Shown here: positions 15,170 to 24,548 of the stretch, piece by piece
Layout: every line of letters starts with the position of its first letter
How positions within the stretch are numbered: position 1 is the stretch's first letter
Notes under the pieces: model-generated
The model's database searches: none
Seen by the model: the letters and a program-made list of their open reading frames with translations, nothing else
Told to the model about the DNA's origin: nothing
Assembly (NCBI GenBank): GCA_031425195.1
Contig: JANPIX010000008.1
Location: 78,162-142,161, forward strand
DNA from: JANPIX01 sp031425195
GTDB lineage: Bacteria > Pseudomonadota > Alphaproteobacteria > Rhodobacterales > Rhodobacteraceae
DNA length: 64,000 nt
Direction of reading: 5' to 3'
Made by a program: the position numbers and the translations under genes

Positions 15170-15196
15170 GAAAAACCCCGCCAGAGGCGGGGCTTT
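15170..15196 (-). terminator. Rho-independent terminator of rpmB
   Basis: The stem CCCCGCC-AGA-GGCGGGG (15176-15192), read on the minus strand, runs into TTTTTCG. It lies 27 bases after the rpmB stop, between rpmB and the copper chaperone gene. Confidence 0.8.
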
Positions 15197-15222
15197 GCAG
15201 AGAACTCCCAAAGGATCGCGCC

Positions 15223-15507
15223 TTAGACGGCTGCGAGCTTGGCGATTTCTTTCTTGATCTTCTGTGCCTTGGGCGACAGTTCATCATCCTTGGACTTGGC
15301 AAGGAAGGCATCCAGACCGCCGCGATGATCGACTGTGCGCAGCGCAGCGGCCGAAATGCGGAGTTTGAACGACTGGCCCAGCGCATCAGAGATCAGCGTG
15401 ACGTCGTTCAGGTTCGGCAGAAACCGCCGACGGGTCTTGTTGTTGGCATGGCTGACCGTGTTGCCCGACATCGGGCCTTTGCCACTAAGTTCGCAGACGC
15501 GCGACAT
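15223..15507 (-). CDS. rpmB: 50S ribosomal protein L28
   Basis: A 94-residue protein: MSRVCELSGKGPMSGNTVSHANNKTRRRFLPNL is the L28 signature, followed by an alphaproteobacterial extension rich in Lys and Ala (DELSPKAQKIKKEIAKL). The frame extends 6 codons upstream, but the family N terminus fixes the start at 15507. It is a single gene with its own terminator. Confidence 0.96.
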   Translation of the reverse strand: MSRVCELSGKGPMSGNTVSHANNKTRRRFLPNLNDVTLISDALGQSFKLRISAAALRTVDHRGGLDAFLAKSKDDELSPKAQKIKKEIAKLAAV

Positions 15508-15785
15508 GGTCGTGTTCCTTGTCATCTAAAGTGCAGGGGCAGGACGCAAGCAGGCGCAGCCCGAATTCCATCGGGGGCAATTAGGCGGAATCGCAGGGCG
15601 CGTCAAGCGCGAACCGGTGAACAGGCGGGTCTGTCTTGTCGCCGCGAATGAAACATCGCGGGCGGGCCGTGGCGGAAGCCTGCCGAGGTGTTGAAGTGTC
15701 AGGACTGCTTTGCGCTTTTGCGGCGGAACAGGGCACGCTATTATCGTGTCAGCGCGGCAACAGGACTGCGAGCACAAGGTTGAGC

Positions 15786-16517
15786 ATGATGATGGACCGG
15801 TTTCGTTTTGGTGTTGCGGCAATGGCAGTTGGCCTGATGTTCGGGCTGGCCCCGGCGCAGGCCGCGCAGGATCAGGCGACGTTCGATCTGATCCTGAAAG
15901 GCATCCGGGCAGGATCGCTCAGCTTTTCGGCGGTGCAGGACGGGGCGAATTACACGGTGACCGGGCAGTTGAAGACGACGGGCCTGCTTAGTCTGCTGCG
16001 CAAGATCCGCTATGACGCGAGTGCCAATGGCACCGTGACGGGCACGCGGTATGTGCCGGCGACCTATACCGAGAACGCGGATACGGGCAAGCGCCGGTCG
16101 CAGGCCGTGATGGCCTATAAGGCCGGTGTGCCGCAGGTGAAAAGTTACAACCCGCCGCGCGCGCCCAAAGCGTTTGATGTGGACCCTGCCACGATGGGCG
16201 GGACGGTGGACCCTTTGACTGCGTTGTATGCAACGCTGCGGACGGTGGCGGCGGGCGAGGAATGCAAGGTGAGCATCACGTTGTTCGACGGGCGGCGGCA
16301 AAGCCAGGTGACCACGGGCGAGCGGCAGGAAGCGGGCGAGCAGGTGGTGTGTCAGGGCGAATATCGCAGGCTTGCCGGGTATTCGGCCGAGGATCTGGCC
16401 GAAAAGACCCGGTTTCCGTTCAGTGTGATCTATTCGCCCACGGCGGACGGCATGATGGCGGTGACCGAGGTGTCGATGGACAGCCTGTATGGCAAGGCAC
16501 GTCTGGTGCGGCAGTAG
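15786..16517 (+). CDS. DUF3108 domain exported protein
   Basis: A 243-residue protein with a signal peptide (1-27, cut near AQAAQ) and a periplasmic DUF3108 domain, a lipocalin-like beta structure: FDLILKGIRAGSLSFSAVQDGANYTVTGQL, then TYTENADTGKRRSQAVMAY and EYRRLAGYSAED. Its function is unknown. ATG 15786 has AAGG about 6 bases upstream and two further in-frame ATGs follow directly. It precedes hrpB by 37 bases and may be cotranscribed with it. Confidence 0.85.
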   Translation: MMMDRFRFGVAAMAVGLMFGLAPAQAAQDQATFDLILKGIRAGSLSFSAVQDGANYTVTGQLKTTGLLSLLRKIRYDASANGTVTGTRYVPATYTENADTGKRRSQAVMAYKAGVPQVKSYNPPRAPKAFDVDPATMGGTVDPLTALYATLRTVAAGEECKVSITLFDGRRQSQVTTGERQEAGEQVVCQGEYRRLAGYSAEDLAEKTRFPFSVIYSPTADGMMAVTEVSMDSLYGKARLVRQ

Positions 16518-16554
16518 ATGCGGGCGATCTGGTCCGTGAACGGCCTGCGCTAAG

Positions 16555-18996
16555 GTGAACGGCCCGCCCCTGCCGATTGACGATGCGATTGGGCCGCTGA
16601 TGGCGGCACTGGCTGACAGGGGGATGGCCGTTCTGCAGGCGCCGCCGGGGGCGGGCAAGACGACGCGGGTTCCCTTGGCGCTGCTGGAACGGGGGCTGGT
16701 TCAGGGGCGCATCTTGATGCTGGAACCGCGCAGGCTTGCCGCGCGGGGGGCGGCAGAGCGGATGGCGGAAACGCTGGGCGAGCCTGTCGGGCGGCGCGTT
16801 GGCTACCGGATGCGCGGCGAGGCGCAGGTGAGTGCGGCGACCCGGATCGAAGTGGTGACCGAGGGCATCCTGACGCGGATGCTGCAATCGGACCCGGGCC
16901 TTGCGGGTGTCGGGGCGGTGATCTTTGACGAATTCCACGAACGCAGTCTGAACGCGGATTTCGGTCTGGCGCTGTGCCTTGAGGTGCGGGCGGTGCTGCG
17001 GGCGGACCTGATGCTGATCGTGATGTCGGCGACGTTGCAGGCGGGGCCGGTGGCGGCGCTGATGGGCGATGCGCCGGTGATCACGTCGGAGGGGCGGTCT
17101 TTTCCGGTGGAAACACGCTGGTTGCCGCGCCCGCTTGCCATGGCGATGCGGCCCGAGGCGGCGGTGGCCGATCAGGTGGTGCAGGTGTTGGCGGACGGTT
17201 CGGGCGGCGCGGTTCTGGTGTTTTTGCCGGGTGAGGGCGAAATCCGGCGGGTGGAGCGGTTGTTGCAGGGCCGGGTGCCTGTGGGGGTGGTGATAGCGCC
17301 CTTGTTCGGGGCGATGGATTTTGCGGCGCAGCGGGCAGCGTTGACGCCCGGCGTGGGGCGCAAGGTGGTGCTGGCCACGTCGATTGCCGAAACGTCGCTG
17401 ACGATTCCCGAGGTGACCGTGGTGATCGACGCTGGCCTTGCGCGGCGGTCACGGTTCGATCCGGGGTCGGGCATGGCGCGGCTGGTGACGGAGCGGGTGA
17501 CGAAGGCCGAGGCCGAACAGCGGCGCGGGCGGGCGGGGCGGGTGGCGCCGGGTCTGTGTTACCGGATGTGGTCAAAGGGCGAAGAAGGCGGGCTGGCCGC
17601 CTTTCCCCCGCCCGAGATTGCATCGACCGATCTGGCGGGGCTTGCGCTTGACTGTGCTGTATGGGGGTCGGCGGACCTGCCGTTCCTGACGCCGCCCCCT
17701 GCCCCGGCCATGGCCGAGGCGCAGAGCCTGCTGCAATCGCTGGGCGCGCTGGATGAGGGCGGGCGGATCACGGCGCATGGGCGCAGGGTGGCGGGGGTGC
17801 CGTTGCATCCACGTCTGGCGCATATGCTTGTGCGCAGCGCCGGGTCGCCGGATGCGGCGCTGTTGGCGGCGTTGTTGGCGGACCGCGATCCGCTGCGGGG
17901 GGAGCCTGCGGATCTGGAGCGTCGGATGGCGGTACTGCGGCGGGGCGGGCATGCGGCGGCGGCGCACCGTGCCACGGTCGAGCGGATCAGGGCAGAGGCC
18001 GGGCGGTTGGCGCGGCTTGTGCCTGCGGGGGCGGGCGGGGCCTGTGATATCGCGCAGATGGCGGCACTGGCCTATCCCGACCGGGTGGGGCTGCGGCGGG
18101 CGGGCGATGCGCCACGGTGGCTTTTGTCGGGGGGCAAGGGGGCAGTGATGGCGGCGGGCCAGCCGCTTTCATCGGCGCGGCTGATTGTGGCGACGGACCT
18201 TGACGGTGCCGCGCGTGAGGTGGGCGTTCGGCAGGCCGTTGCCATTGACGAGAGCGCGCTGCGTGCCGTTCTGGGGGACCGCATCGTGGCGCGCAGCCTG
18301 TGCGAATGGTCACCCCGCGACGGGCGGATTGTGGCGCGGCGGCAGGACGTGCTGGGGGCTGTGGTGCTGTCGGATTTGCCGTGGACGGATGCGCCGCCCG
18401 AACGGATGGCCGAGGCCGCGCTGGCAGGGCTGCGCGACGTTGGCCTGCGATGGACGGCGGCCACACGGCGTTTGGCGGCCCGTGTCGCGATGTGCCGGGG
18501 ACAGGATAGCGCGCTGCCGGATTTGACGGAATCGAACATACTCGCACACTCCGAATGGGTTATCCCCTATCTTACCGGCACGAAAACGAAAGCCGATCTT
18601 GCGAACCTTAATCTGATGGGGTTGTTGCAGCAGGCGTTGGGGCGGGAGGGGCAGCAGACAGTTGACCGCCTTGCACCTGCGCATTTCACGACCCCTTTGG
18701 GCCGCCATGTGCCCATCGACTATGACGCCGAGACGCCGGGGATCGAGGTGCGGTTGCAGGAAATGTTCGGGGTGACTGTGCATCCCGTGGTGGGCGCGAA
18801 CCGCCTGCCGCTGCGGATCACGCTGTTGTCGCCGGGCGGGAAACCTGTGCAGGTGACGATGGACCTGCCAGGGTTCTGGACGAACAGTTACGGCGATGTG
18901 CGCCGCGACATGCGGGGGCGGTATCCGCGCCATCCATGGCCCGATGATCCCCGGCAGGCAGAGCCGACGATCCGTGCCAAACCGCGCGGCACCTGA
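16555..18996 (+). CDS. hrpB: ATP-dependent helicase HrpB (GTG start)
   Basis: An 813-residue DEAH-type helicase of the HrpB family. Walker A is GAGKTT (residues 32-37), the DExH box reads DEFH (125-128), then the MSAT motif and QRRGRAGRVAPGLCYR (motif VI). The RecA-like core (1-350) is followed by the HA2/winged-helix region and the HrpB-specific C-terminal domain. The start is a GTG at 16555 with only TAAGG near it. The cellular role is uncertain; relatives may act in RNA processing. Confidence 0.94.
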   Translation: MNGPPLPIDDAIGPLMAALADRGMAVLQAPPGAGKTTRVPLALLERGLVQGRILMLEPRRLAARGAAERMAETLGEPVGRRVGYRMRGEAQVSAATRIEVVTEGILTRMLQSDPGLAGVGAVIFDEFHERSLNADFGLALCLEVRAVLRADLMLIVMSATLQAGPVAALMGDAPVITSEGRSFPVETRWLPRPLAMAMRPEAAVADQVVQVLADGSGGAVLVFLPGEGEIRRVERLLQGRVPVGVVIAPLFGAMDFAAQRAALTPGVGRKVVLATSIAETSLTIPEVTVVIDAGLARRSRFDPGSGMARLVTERVTKAEAEQRRGRAGRVAPGLCYRMWSKGEEGGLAAFPPPEIASTDLAGLALDCAVWGSADLPFLTPPPAPAMAEAQSLLQSLGALDEGGRITAHGRRVAGVPLHPRLAHMLVRSAGSPDAALLAALLADRDPLRGEPADLERRMAVLRRGGHAAAAHRATVERIRAEAGRLARLVPAGAGGACDIAQMAALAYPDRVGLRRAGDAPRWLLSGGKGAVMAAGQPLSSARLIVATDLDGAAREVGVRQAVAIDESALRAVLGDRIVARSLCEWSPRDGRIVARRQDVLGAVVLSDLPWTDAPPERMAEAALAGLRDVGLRWTAATRRLAARVAMCRGQDSALPDLTESNILAHSEWVIPYLTGTKTKADLANLNLMGLLQQALGREGQQTVDRLAPAHFTTPLGRHVPIDYDAETPGIEVRLQEMFGVTVHPVVGANRLPLRITLLSPGGKPVQVTMDLPGFWTNSYGDVRRDMRGRYPRHPWPDDPRQAEPTIRAKPRGT

Positions 18997-19108
18997 CCGC
19001 TTCACGAAATCGCGAGGATTTGGTTACAGTCGAAACTTTGCGAAAAAAGCGCCCGTAGGTGATGTGACGGCAAGGACAACCCGCGCCGCAGATATCGAGG
19101 AAATCATC

Positions 19109-19645
19109 ATGTCACCAACCAAGATCGCCTGCCTGTTCGCCTTTGTCGCGGCCCCTGCCTTTGCGGCAAACCCGGAAGTGGGCGGAGCACCCATGTACGA
19201 GACGAAGAACATCATTGAAAACGCCGTGAATTCGGCCGATCACACCACGCTTGTGGCCGCAGTCAAGGCGGCTGATCTGGTGGATGCGTTGCAGGGTGCC
19301 GGGCCGTTCACCGTATTTGCGCCCGTCAACGCCGCGTTTGCAGCGCTTCCTGCAGGCACAGTAGACACGCTTTTGATGGCGGAAAACAAGGACATGCTGA
19401 CGAAGGTTCTGACGGCCCATGTCGTCGCAGGCGACTACAGCATTGCAGATCTGCGCGGCATGGTTGGGGCGGACGGTTATGCCAATCTGCAAACCCTGTC
19501 GGGCGACGCACTTTCGGTGAAATTCAGCGGCAACATGATGCAGGTGTTTTCGGAATCGCAGAACATCGGTAACATCACCGTGGCCGACGTGGATCAGTCG
19601 AACGGCGTGATCCATGTGGTCGATGCGGTGCTGGTGCCGAAGTAA
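19109..19645 (+). CDS. Exported fasciclin-domain protein
   Basis: A 178-residue protein with a signal peptide (1-20, cut near AFAAN) and one FAS1 domain (about 35-175): NIIENAVNSADHTTLVAAV, GPFTVFAPVNAAFAAL (the FAS1 H1 motif), and a C-terminal NGVIHVVDAVLVP (H2). FAS1 proteins mediate adhesion or carbohydrate contacts at the surface or in the periplasm. GAGGAAA precedes the ATG at 19109. It stands alone, convergent with the transglutaminase-like gene. Confidence 0.92.
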   Translation: MSPTKIACLFAFVAAPAFAANPEVGGAPMYETKNIIENAVNSADHTTLVAAVKAADLVDALQGAGPFTVFAPVNAAFAALPAGTVDTLLMAENKDMLTKVLTAHVVAGDYSIADLRGMVGADGYANLQTLSGDALSVKFSGNMMQVFSESQNIGNITVADVDQSNGVIHVVDAVLVPK

Positions 19646-19696
19646 GCCGAAACGGCCCTGCCGTCGCCAATGGATTGGCGGCGGCAGACCTGTCTG

Positions 19697-20524
19697 TCAG
19701 AAGGGCTGGCCCGGTGGGCGATTGGCCACGTCATAGCAGACGACAGTGAAATTCTTGAGCACATGCGGCCCGAAGGAATGGATCAGCGGCACGTCCGCCG
19801 CATCACGGCCGTAAGCCACGCGGATGCGCCCGATCCGGCGTTTGTTGTTGCGCGGGTCGAAGGTGACCCATCTGCCGCCCAGAAACACCTCTACCCAAGC
19901 GGAAAAATCCATCGGGCCGGTGACGGGCACGCCAATGTCGCCCAGATAGCCGTTCACATAGCGGGCCGGGATATTCATGCAGCGGCAAAAGGCAATCATC
20001 AGATGGGCAAAATCGCGGCAGACGCCGACGCCTTCTTCCCAGGCCTGTTCGGCGGTGCGGGTGGGACGGGCGAGTTGATAATCAAACCGGATATGAGAAT
20101 TGACCAGATCACTGATGGCCTGCACGCGGCCCCAGCCGGGGGGAATCTGGCCAAACAGGTTCCAGGCAAGCTGACTGAGCCTGTCGGTTTCGCAATAGCG
20201 GCTGCCCAGAAGATAGACGAGCGTATCGTCGGGCAGTTCGGCGATGGGAAGTTCGGGGGCTGTCGGATCGGAAAAGTCGATTTCGCCCGAGGCATGGATT
20301 TCGGCCTGCGATGTCAGGCGAAGATCGCCGGGCGGTGCGATCATGCGGCGGCAGGTGTTGCCGAACAGATCGAAATACAGCGTTGACGGAAGGCCGGGGT
20401 CGGTCTGAAAGGTTTCGGGCACCGTCAGCGAGGCGAGTTGATCGACGCGCGGTGACATCAGACAGATAAGGGGTGTGGGCATGGAACAGGTGATGGTGAT
20501 GTCATAGCCAAACCTGATCCGCAT
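19697..20524 (-). CDS. Transglutaminase-like cysteine protease domain protein
   Basis: A 275-residue protein with an N-terminal beta domain (RIRFGYDITITC) and a transglutaminase-like core. The catalytic Cys lies in EEGVGVCRDFAHLMIAFCR and the Asp in RWVTFDPRNN. The position normally held by the catalytic His, before AWVEV, is Ser (MDFSAWVEV); this variant occurs in related proteins and may mean altered chemistry. ATGs at 20539 and 20548 are possible longer starts; 20548 has AGGTC upstream. The substrate is unknown. Confidence 0.85.
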   Translation of the reverse strand: MRIRFGYDITITCSMPTPLICLMSPRVDQLASLTVPETFQTDPGLPSTLYFDLFGNTCRRMIAPPGDLRLTSQAEIHASGEIDFSDPTAPELPIAELPDDTLVYLLGSRYCETDRLSQLAWNLFGQIPPGWGRVQAISDLVNSHIRFDYQLARPTRTAEQAWEEGVGVCRDFAHLMIAFCRCMNIPARYVNGYLGDIGVPVTGPMDFSAWVEVFLGGRWVTFDPRNNKRRIGRIRVAYGRDAADVPLIHSFGPHVLKNFTVVCYDVANRPPGQPF

Positions 20525-20722
20525 GCGGCCCCCGCTCATATCATTCATGACAGACCTATCCCCTGCGGGCCGACATGGAAACCGTTTCGCCCAAAGGGCA
20601 GCAGTCCAAGGCAGCAAAATGCGGTTCAGGCAGCGCCTGACCCCTCGGGTGCCCAACAAACTTGCGGTAATTTGGTTCCGCAGCACTGCGGGGGGAGGCA
20701 GAGCCCGCGCCGGGGCGGCGTT

Positions 20723-21139
20723 TCAGATTCGGCGCAGGCGGATCACCACGTCGACGCGGGACACTTCGGTTCCTTCAGGCGGGGCCGGAAGGCGGGCCAA
20801 TTCAAGCTGATCCGCCGGGGCATCGGTCAGTTCGCCGCTGTCTTCCCAAAAGAAATGCGGGTGGTCATCCATACGGGTGTCGAAATAGCTTTTGGCACCG
20901 TCAACCACGACTTCCTGCATCAGGCCTGCGTCGCAGAACGCGCGCAGGGTGTTGTAGACGGTGGCAAGGCTGACTTTTTCGCCGGCATCGGCGGTGGCGA
21001 CAAACAGGCTTTCGGCGGTGACATGGCGGTTCATGCCATCACCCACGAGCAACTGCGCCAGCGCAACCCGCTGCCGCGTGGGGCGCAGGGCCCCCCGGTT
21101 CAGCCAGTCGATGCTGCGGGTCAGGGTATCGGGGTTCAT
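20723..21139 (-). CDS. irr: Fur-family iron response regulator Irr
   Basis: A 138-residue Fur-superfamily repressor: a winged helix (LRPTRQRVALAQLLVGDGMNRHVTAESLF, KVSLATVYNTLRAF) followed by a C-terminal dimer domain with HPHFFWEDSGELTD. The HxHFFxEDxGxL segment and the position next to fabA are typical of Irr, which in alphaproteobacteria senses iron through haem. The frame opens at 21196, but the family N terminus fits ATG 21139. It diverges from fabA across about 155 bases. Confidence 0.9.
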   Translation of the reverse strand: MNPDTLTRSIDWLNRGALRPTRQRVALAQLLVGDGMNRHVTAESLFVATADAGEKVSLATVYNTLRAFCDAGLMQEVVVDGAKSYFDTRMDDHPHFFWEDSGELTDAPADQLELARLPAPPEGTEVSRVDVVIRLRRI

Positions 21140-21295
21140 CGGGCCGCCTGTCTGCAAGTCTGTGTGGGTAATATAGGGCGCGCATCCCCCGCGCACAACG
21201 GAAATGACAGAGGCAGGCTGAAGCCGGCCCCCTGCCCTTGCCAGCCGTCAAAGCGGGGTGTTACACGGAATGAAAGCTCAGGAAGGCACACAGGC

Positions 21296-21805
21296 ATGGC
21301 TGATTTCCCGACACGTTTCGACAAGGAAGATCTTCTGAAATGCGCGCGGGGCGAGTTGTTCGGCCCCGGCAATGCGCAGCTTCCGATGCCGCCGATGCTG
21401 ATGATGGACCGCATCACCGACATTTCGAGTGATGGCGGCGAATTCGGGAAGGGGCATGTGGTGGCCGAATTCGACATCCACCCCGACCTGTGGTTTTTCG
21501 AGTGCCATTTCCCGGGCAATCCGATCATGCCGGGGTGCCTTGGGCTGGACGGGTTGTGGCAGTTGACGGGGTTCAACCTTGGCTGGCGCGGCTGGCAGGG
21601 GCGCGGCTATGCGCTGGGCGTGGGCGAGGTGAAACTGACGGGGATGGTGCGGCCGGAGCGGAAGCGTCTGACCTATTACGTCGATTTCACCAAGGCGCTG
21701 ACGACTCGCCGCCTGACGATGGGCGTGGCCAACGGCCGGGTCGAAGCGGACGGCGAGGTGATTTATCTGGTGACGGATATGAAGGTGGCGCTGAGCGAGG
21801 CGTGA
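21296..21805 (+). CDS. fabA: 3-hydroxydecanoyl-ACP dehydratase/isomerase
   Basis: A 169-residue hot-dog-fold enzyme that dehydrates 3-hydroxydecanoyl-ACP and isomerises trans-2- to cis-3-decenoyl-ACP, the branch point to unsaturated fatty acids. The active-site His71 lies in ECHFPGNPIMPGC and Asp85 in GLDGLWQLTG. GGAAGG precedes ATG 21296. It leads the fabA-fabB-fabI cluster, with irr on the other side of the promoter region. Confidence 0.97.
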   Translation: MADFPTRFDKEDLLKCARGELFGPGNAQLPMPPMLMMDRITDISSDGGEFGKGHVVAEFDIHPDLWFFECHFPGNPIMPGCLGLDGLWQLTGFNLGWRGWQGRGYALGVGEVKLTGMVRPERKRLTYYVDFTKALTTRRLTMGVANGRVEADGEVIYLVTDMKVALSEA

Positions 21806-21954
21806 GACTGTCCTCTCCCCGCTGCTGCGCCTGACCGCACAGGGCGACGATGGTTGATGCATGACGTTCGGCGGAATACTCAACCCGCCAACCTGCTTGC
21901 CCCCTTCCCCTGCCTGCCCTAAACAGTCGAGAACTTCGTTGAGGGAGGCTTGTC

Positions 21955-23184
21955 ATGCGCCGTGTCGTCATCACTGGAATGGGCATCGTTTCGTCCATCG
22001 GCAACAATGTGGCCGAGGTCGAGGCGTCGCTGCGCGCCGGCAAGTCAGGCATCGTGTTTGCGCCGGACTATGCCGAGCACGGGTTCCGGTGCCGCGTGCA
22101 TGGTCAGCCGAACATCGTTCTGGAAGACAACATCGACAAGCGCGACCTGCGGTTCATGGGGGATGGCGCGGCTTATAACTTCATCGCCATGCGTCAGGCG
22201 ATCGAGGACAGCGGGCTGGACGGCAGTGACGTGTCCAACGATCGGACGGGGCTGATCATGGGGTCGGGCGGGCCGTCGACGAAATCGTTCTTCCGCGCCC
22301 ACAATATCGTGCGCGAAACCGGCAGTCCGAAACGGATGGGGCCGTTCATGGTGACGAAGGGCATGTCGTCGACCAATTCGGCCTGCCTTGCAACGCCGTT
22401 CAAGATCAGGGGCGTCAACTATTCGATCACCTCGGCCTGTTCGACCAGTGCGCATTGTATCGGGAACGGGACGGAACTGATCCAGATGGGCAAGCAGGAC
22501 ATCGTCTTTGCTGGCGGGGGCGAGGAGCTGGACTGGACGCTGTCGTGCCTGTTCGACGCGATGGGTGCGATGAGCAGCAAGTACAACGACGCGCCCGAAA
22601 CCGCGAGCCGGACCTATGACGTGACACGCGACGGGTTCGTGATTGCCGGGGGCGGCGGTGTGGTCGTGCTGGAGGAACTGGAACATGCCCGCGCGCGCGG
22701 GGCCAAGATCTATGCCGAGGTCACGGGTTATGGGGCCACGTCGGACGGGTATGACATGGTCGCCCCGAGTGGCGAGGGCGGCGAGCGGGCAATGCGCCTT
22801 GCGCTGTCGACGCTGCCCGCGGGGCGCAAGGTCGGCTATATCAACAGCCATGGCACCAGCACGCAGGTGGGCGACGTGACCGAAGTGGAGGCGATCCGCC
22901 GGGTGTTTGGCACGGGCACGACACCGCCGATCACATCGACCAAATCGCTGACCGGCCATGCGCTGGGCGCTGCCGGGGTGTGGGAAAGCATCTATTCGCT
23001 GATCATGATGAACAAGGGGTTCATCGCGGCTTCGGCCAACGTCACCACGCTTGACCCCGCCCTTGACCCTTCGGAAATCGTGACCACGCTGCGCGAGGGG
23101 GTGGAGATTGACACGGTTCTGTCGAATTCGTTCGGGTTCGGCGGCACCAATGCGACGCTGGTGATGAGCAAACTTCTGGACTGA
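21955..23184 (+). CDS. fabB: 3-oxoacyl-ACP synthase I
   Basis: A 409-residue ketosynthase that extends the cis-3-decenoyl-ACP produced by FabA. The nucleophile Cys162 lies in SACSTSAHC; the two catalytic His residues are in SHGTSTQVGD and TKSLTGHALGAAG; the C terminus has NSFGFGGTNATLV. A GGGAGGC site precedes the ATG. It follows fabA by about 150 bases. Confidence 0.97.
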   Translation: MRRVVITGMGIVSSIGNNVAEVEASLRAGKSGIVFAPDYAEHGFRCRVHGQPNIVLEDNIDKRDLRFMGDGAAYNFIAMRQAIEDSGLDGSDVSNDRTGLIMGSGGPSTKSFFRAHNIVRETGSPKRMGPFMVTKGMSSTNSACLATPFKIRGVNYSITSACSTSAHCIGNGTELIQMGKQDIVFAGGGEELDWTLSCLFDAMGAMSSKYNDAPETASRTYDVTRDGFVIAGGGGVVVLEELEHARARGAKIYAEVTGYGATSDGYDMVAPSGEGGERAMRLALSTLPAGRKVGYINSHGTSTQVGDVTEVEAIRRVFGTGTTPPITSTKSLTGHALGAAGVWESIYSLIMMNKGFIAASANVTTLDPALDPSEIVTTLREGVEIDTVLSNSFGFGGTNATLVMSKLLD

Positions 23185-23209
23185 TAACGATCGACAAAGG
23201 GGGACAGTG

Positions 23210-23998
23210 ATGGCCGGATGGTTGACGGGCAAACGCGGCCTGATCATGGGGGTTGCGAACGAGCGGTCAATCGCCTGGGGCATCGCAAGGGAAATGGCCG
23301 CAGCCGGCGCTGAACTGGCGTTTTCCTATCAAGGGGACGCGTTCGGGTCGCGGCTGGCCCCGCTTGCCGCGTCGGTCGGTTCGGATGTGATGGTGGATGT
23401 CGACGTGACGCGCGACGACAGTCTGGACGCCTGCTTCGCCACTTTGGCCGAGCGGTGGGGCAAACTCGACTTTCTGGTACATGCAATTGCGTTTTCCGAC
23501 AAGAACGAACTGACGGGCAGGTTCATCAACACAAGCCGGGCGAATTTCACCAATTCGCTGGCGATTTCGTGTTTCAGCTTTATCGACGTGGCCCGGCGGG
23601 CGGCGGCGATGATGCCGAATGGCGGGACGTTGCTGACCCTGACCTTTCAGGGGTCGAACCGCGTGACGCCGAATTACAACGTGATGGGCGTGGCCAAGGC
23701 GGCGCTGGAAAGTGCCACGCGGTATCTGGCCAATGATCTGGGGCCGCAGAACATCCGCGTGAACGCGATTTCGCCCGGCCCGATGAAGACGCTTGCCGGG
23801 GCGGCGATCGGCGGGGCGCGGGCGACGTATCGGCACACCGAGGCGAACGCGCCGCTGCGGTCGAACGCGACGCTGGAGGCGGTGGGCGGCACGGCGGTCT
23901 GGCTTGCGTCCGACTATGGCGCGTTCACCACGGGCGAAGTGGTGCGGGTTGACGGCGGGTTCCATGTGCTGGGCATGCCGCAGGCAGATAATCTCTGA
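23210..23998 (+). CDS. fabI: Enoyl-ACP reductase (NADH), FabI type
   Basis: A 262-residue short-chain dehydrogenase-like enoyl reductase that performs the last step of each elongation cycle and is the target of triclosan in relatives. It has the FabI N terminus GKRGLIMGVANERSIAWGIA, the catalytic Tyr and Lys in YNVMGVAKAALE, and C-terminal GEVVRVDGGFHVLGM. A strong AAAGGGGGA lies before ATG 23210. It ends the fabA-fabB-fabI cluster, 25 bases after fabB. Confidence 0.96.
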   Translation: MAGWLTGKRGLIMGVANERSIAWGIAREMAAAGAELAFSYQGDAFGSRLAPLAASVGSDVMVDVDVTRDDSLDACFATLAERWGKLDFLVHAIAFSDKNELTGRFINTSRANFTNSLAISCFSFIDVARRAAAMMPNGGTLLTLTFQGSNRVTPNYNVMGVAKAALESATRYLANDLGPQNIRVNAISPGPMKTLAGAAIGGARATYRHTEANAPLRSNATLEAVGGTAVWLASDYGAFTTGEVVRVDGGFHVLGMPQADNL

Positions 23999-24169
23999 TC
24001 AGAAGTCCTGAGTGCGGCGCAGGCCGACGTCCGGACAGGGTTCAGGTTCGGGCGTTGGCGGGGGCAAGCGGATATTGGATGAACTGCCAACGTTGACGCG
24101 GGCCTTGCATTCACACGGAACGATTTTCTGATCGTGGACTGATCAGCGCCGCGCCGGACGGGCGGATGG

Positions 24170-24243
24170 TGGAGCGGGTAGCGGGAATCGAACCCGCGCC
24201 TTAAGCTTGGAAGGCTCTTATGATACCATTTCACCATACCCGC
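24170..24243 (-). tRNA. tRNA-Gly (anticodon UCC)
   Basis: Read on the minus strand, the 5' GCGGGTA pairs with TACCCGC at the 3' end, followed by T and an encoded CCA. The D arm is short, the anticodon loop is CTTCCAA with UCC, and the T arm is GCGGG-TTCGATT-CCCGC. The length of 74 bases and the cloverleaf are complete. Confidence 0.97.
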
Positions 24244-24548
24244 GCTGGGCGTTGATTAGCACTGCTTGCGGCAAGGCTCAACCCGCCAACTGCGCGAAAC
24301 GGCCATCAAAATGCCGTTGGTCAGGCAAATGCAGCGGGCAGCCCTGCCCTGCCTGAGTGCGGCAATCTTTTCTGATTTTCATTAAATATGAAACACTTGG
24401 CTGCCAATGGCGGGCGCGGGTTCACGACCGGTTAACGCAGGCGGGCGCATCTTTCGGTTCGGGTTCCCCCAGGGGTGGGGGCGAAAGATGGGTGTGTCAT
24501 GGGTGGGTGTGTCTGCGCCCCGGCCGGTTGTTGCCGGGCGGTGCTGCG
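24244..24548. other. Non-coding leader region before the RTX protease
   Basis: There are 305 bases with no gene I can support. An AT-rich stretch at about 24367-24395 (TTTTCTGATTTTCATTAAATATGAA) is the most promoter-like part. The second half is GC-rich and contains the long hairpin listed separately, then two near copies of ATGGGTGTGTC (24487-24512). The protease frame is open back to 24357, but that stretch reads as low-quality, Arg/Gly/Cys-rich sequence and is not counted as protein. Confidence 0.5.
24448..24490 (+). promoter_or_regulatory. Long GC-rich hairpin in the protease leader
   Basis: CATCTTTCG (24448-24456) pairs perfectly with CGAAAGATG (24482-24490), enclosing a second stem CCCCC (24466-24470)/GGGGG (24477-24481). 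It lies about 58 bases before the protease start with no T-run, so it looks like a structured 5' leader rather than a terminator. Confidence 0.5.

Noticed and set aside
24357..24548. N-terminal extension of the RTX protease
   Set aside because: The frame is open, but the sequence includes the long hairpin and reads as Arg/Gly/Cys-rich filler; the S8 fold begins shortly after ATG 24549. A true N-terminal propeptide cannot be fully excluded.
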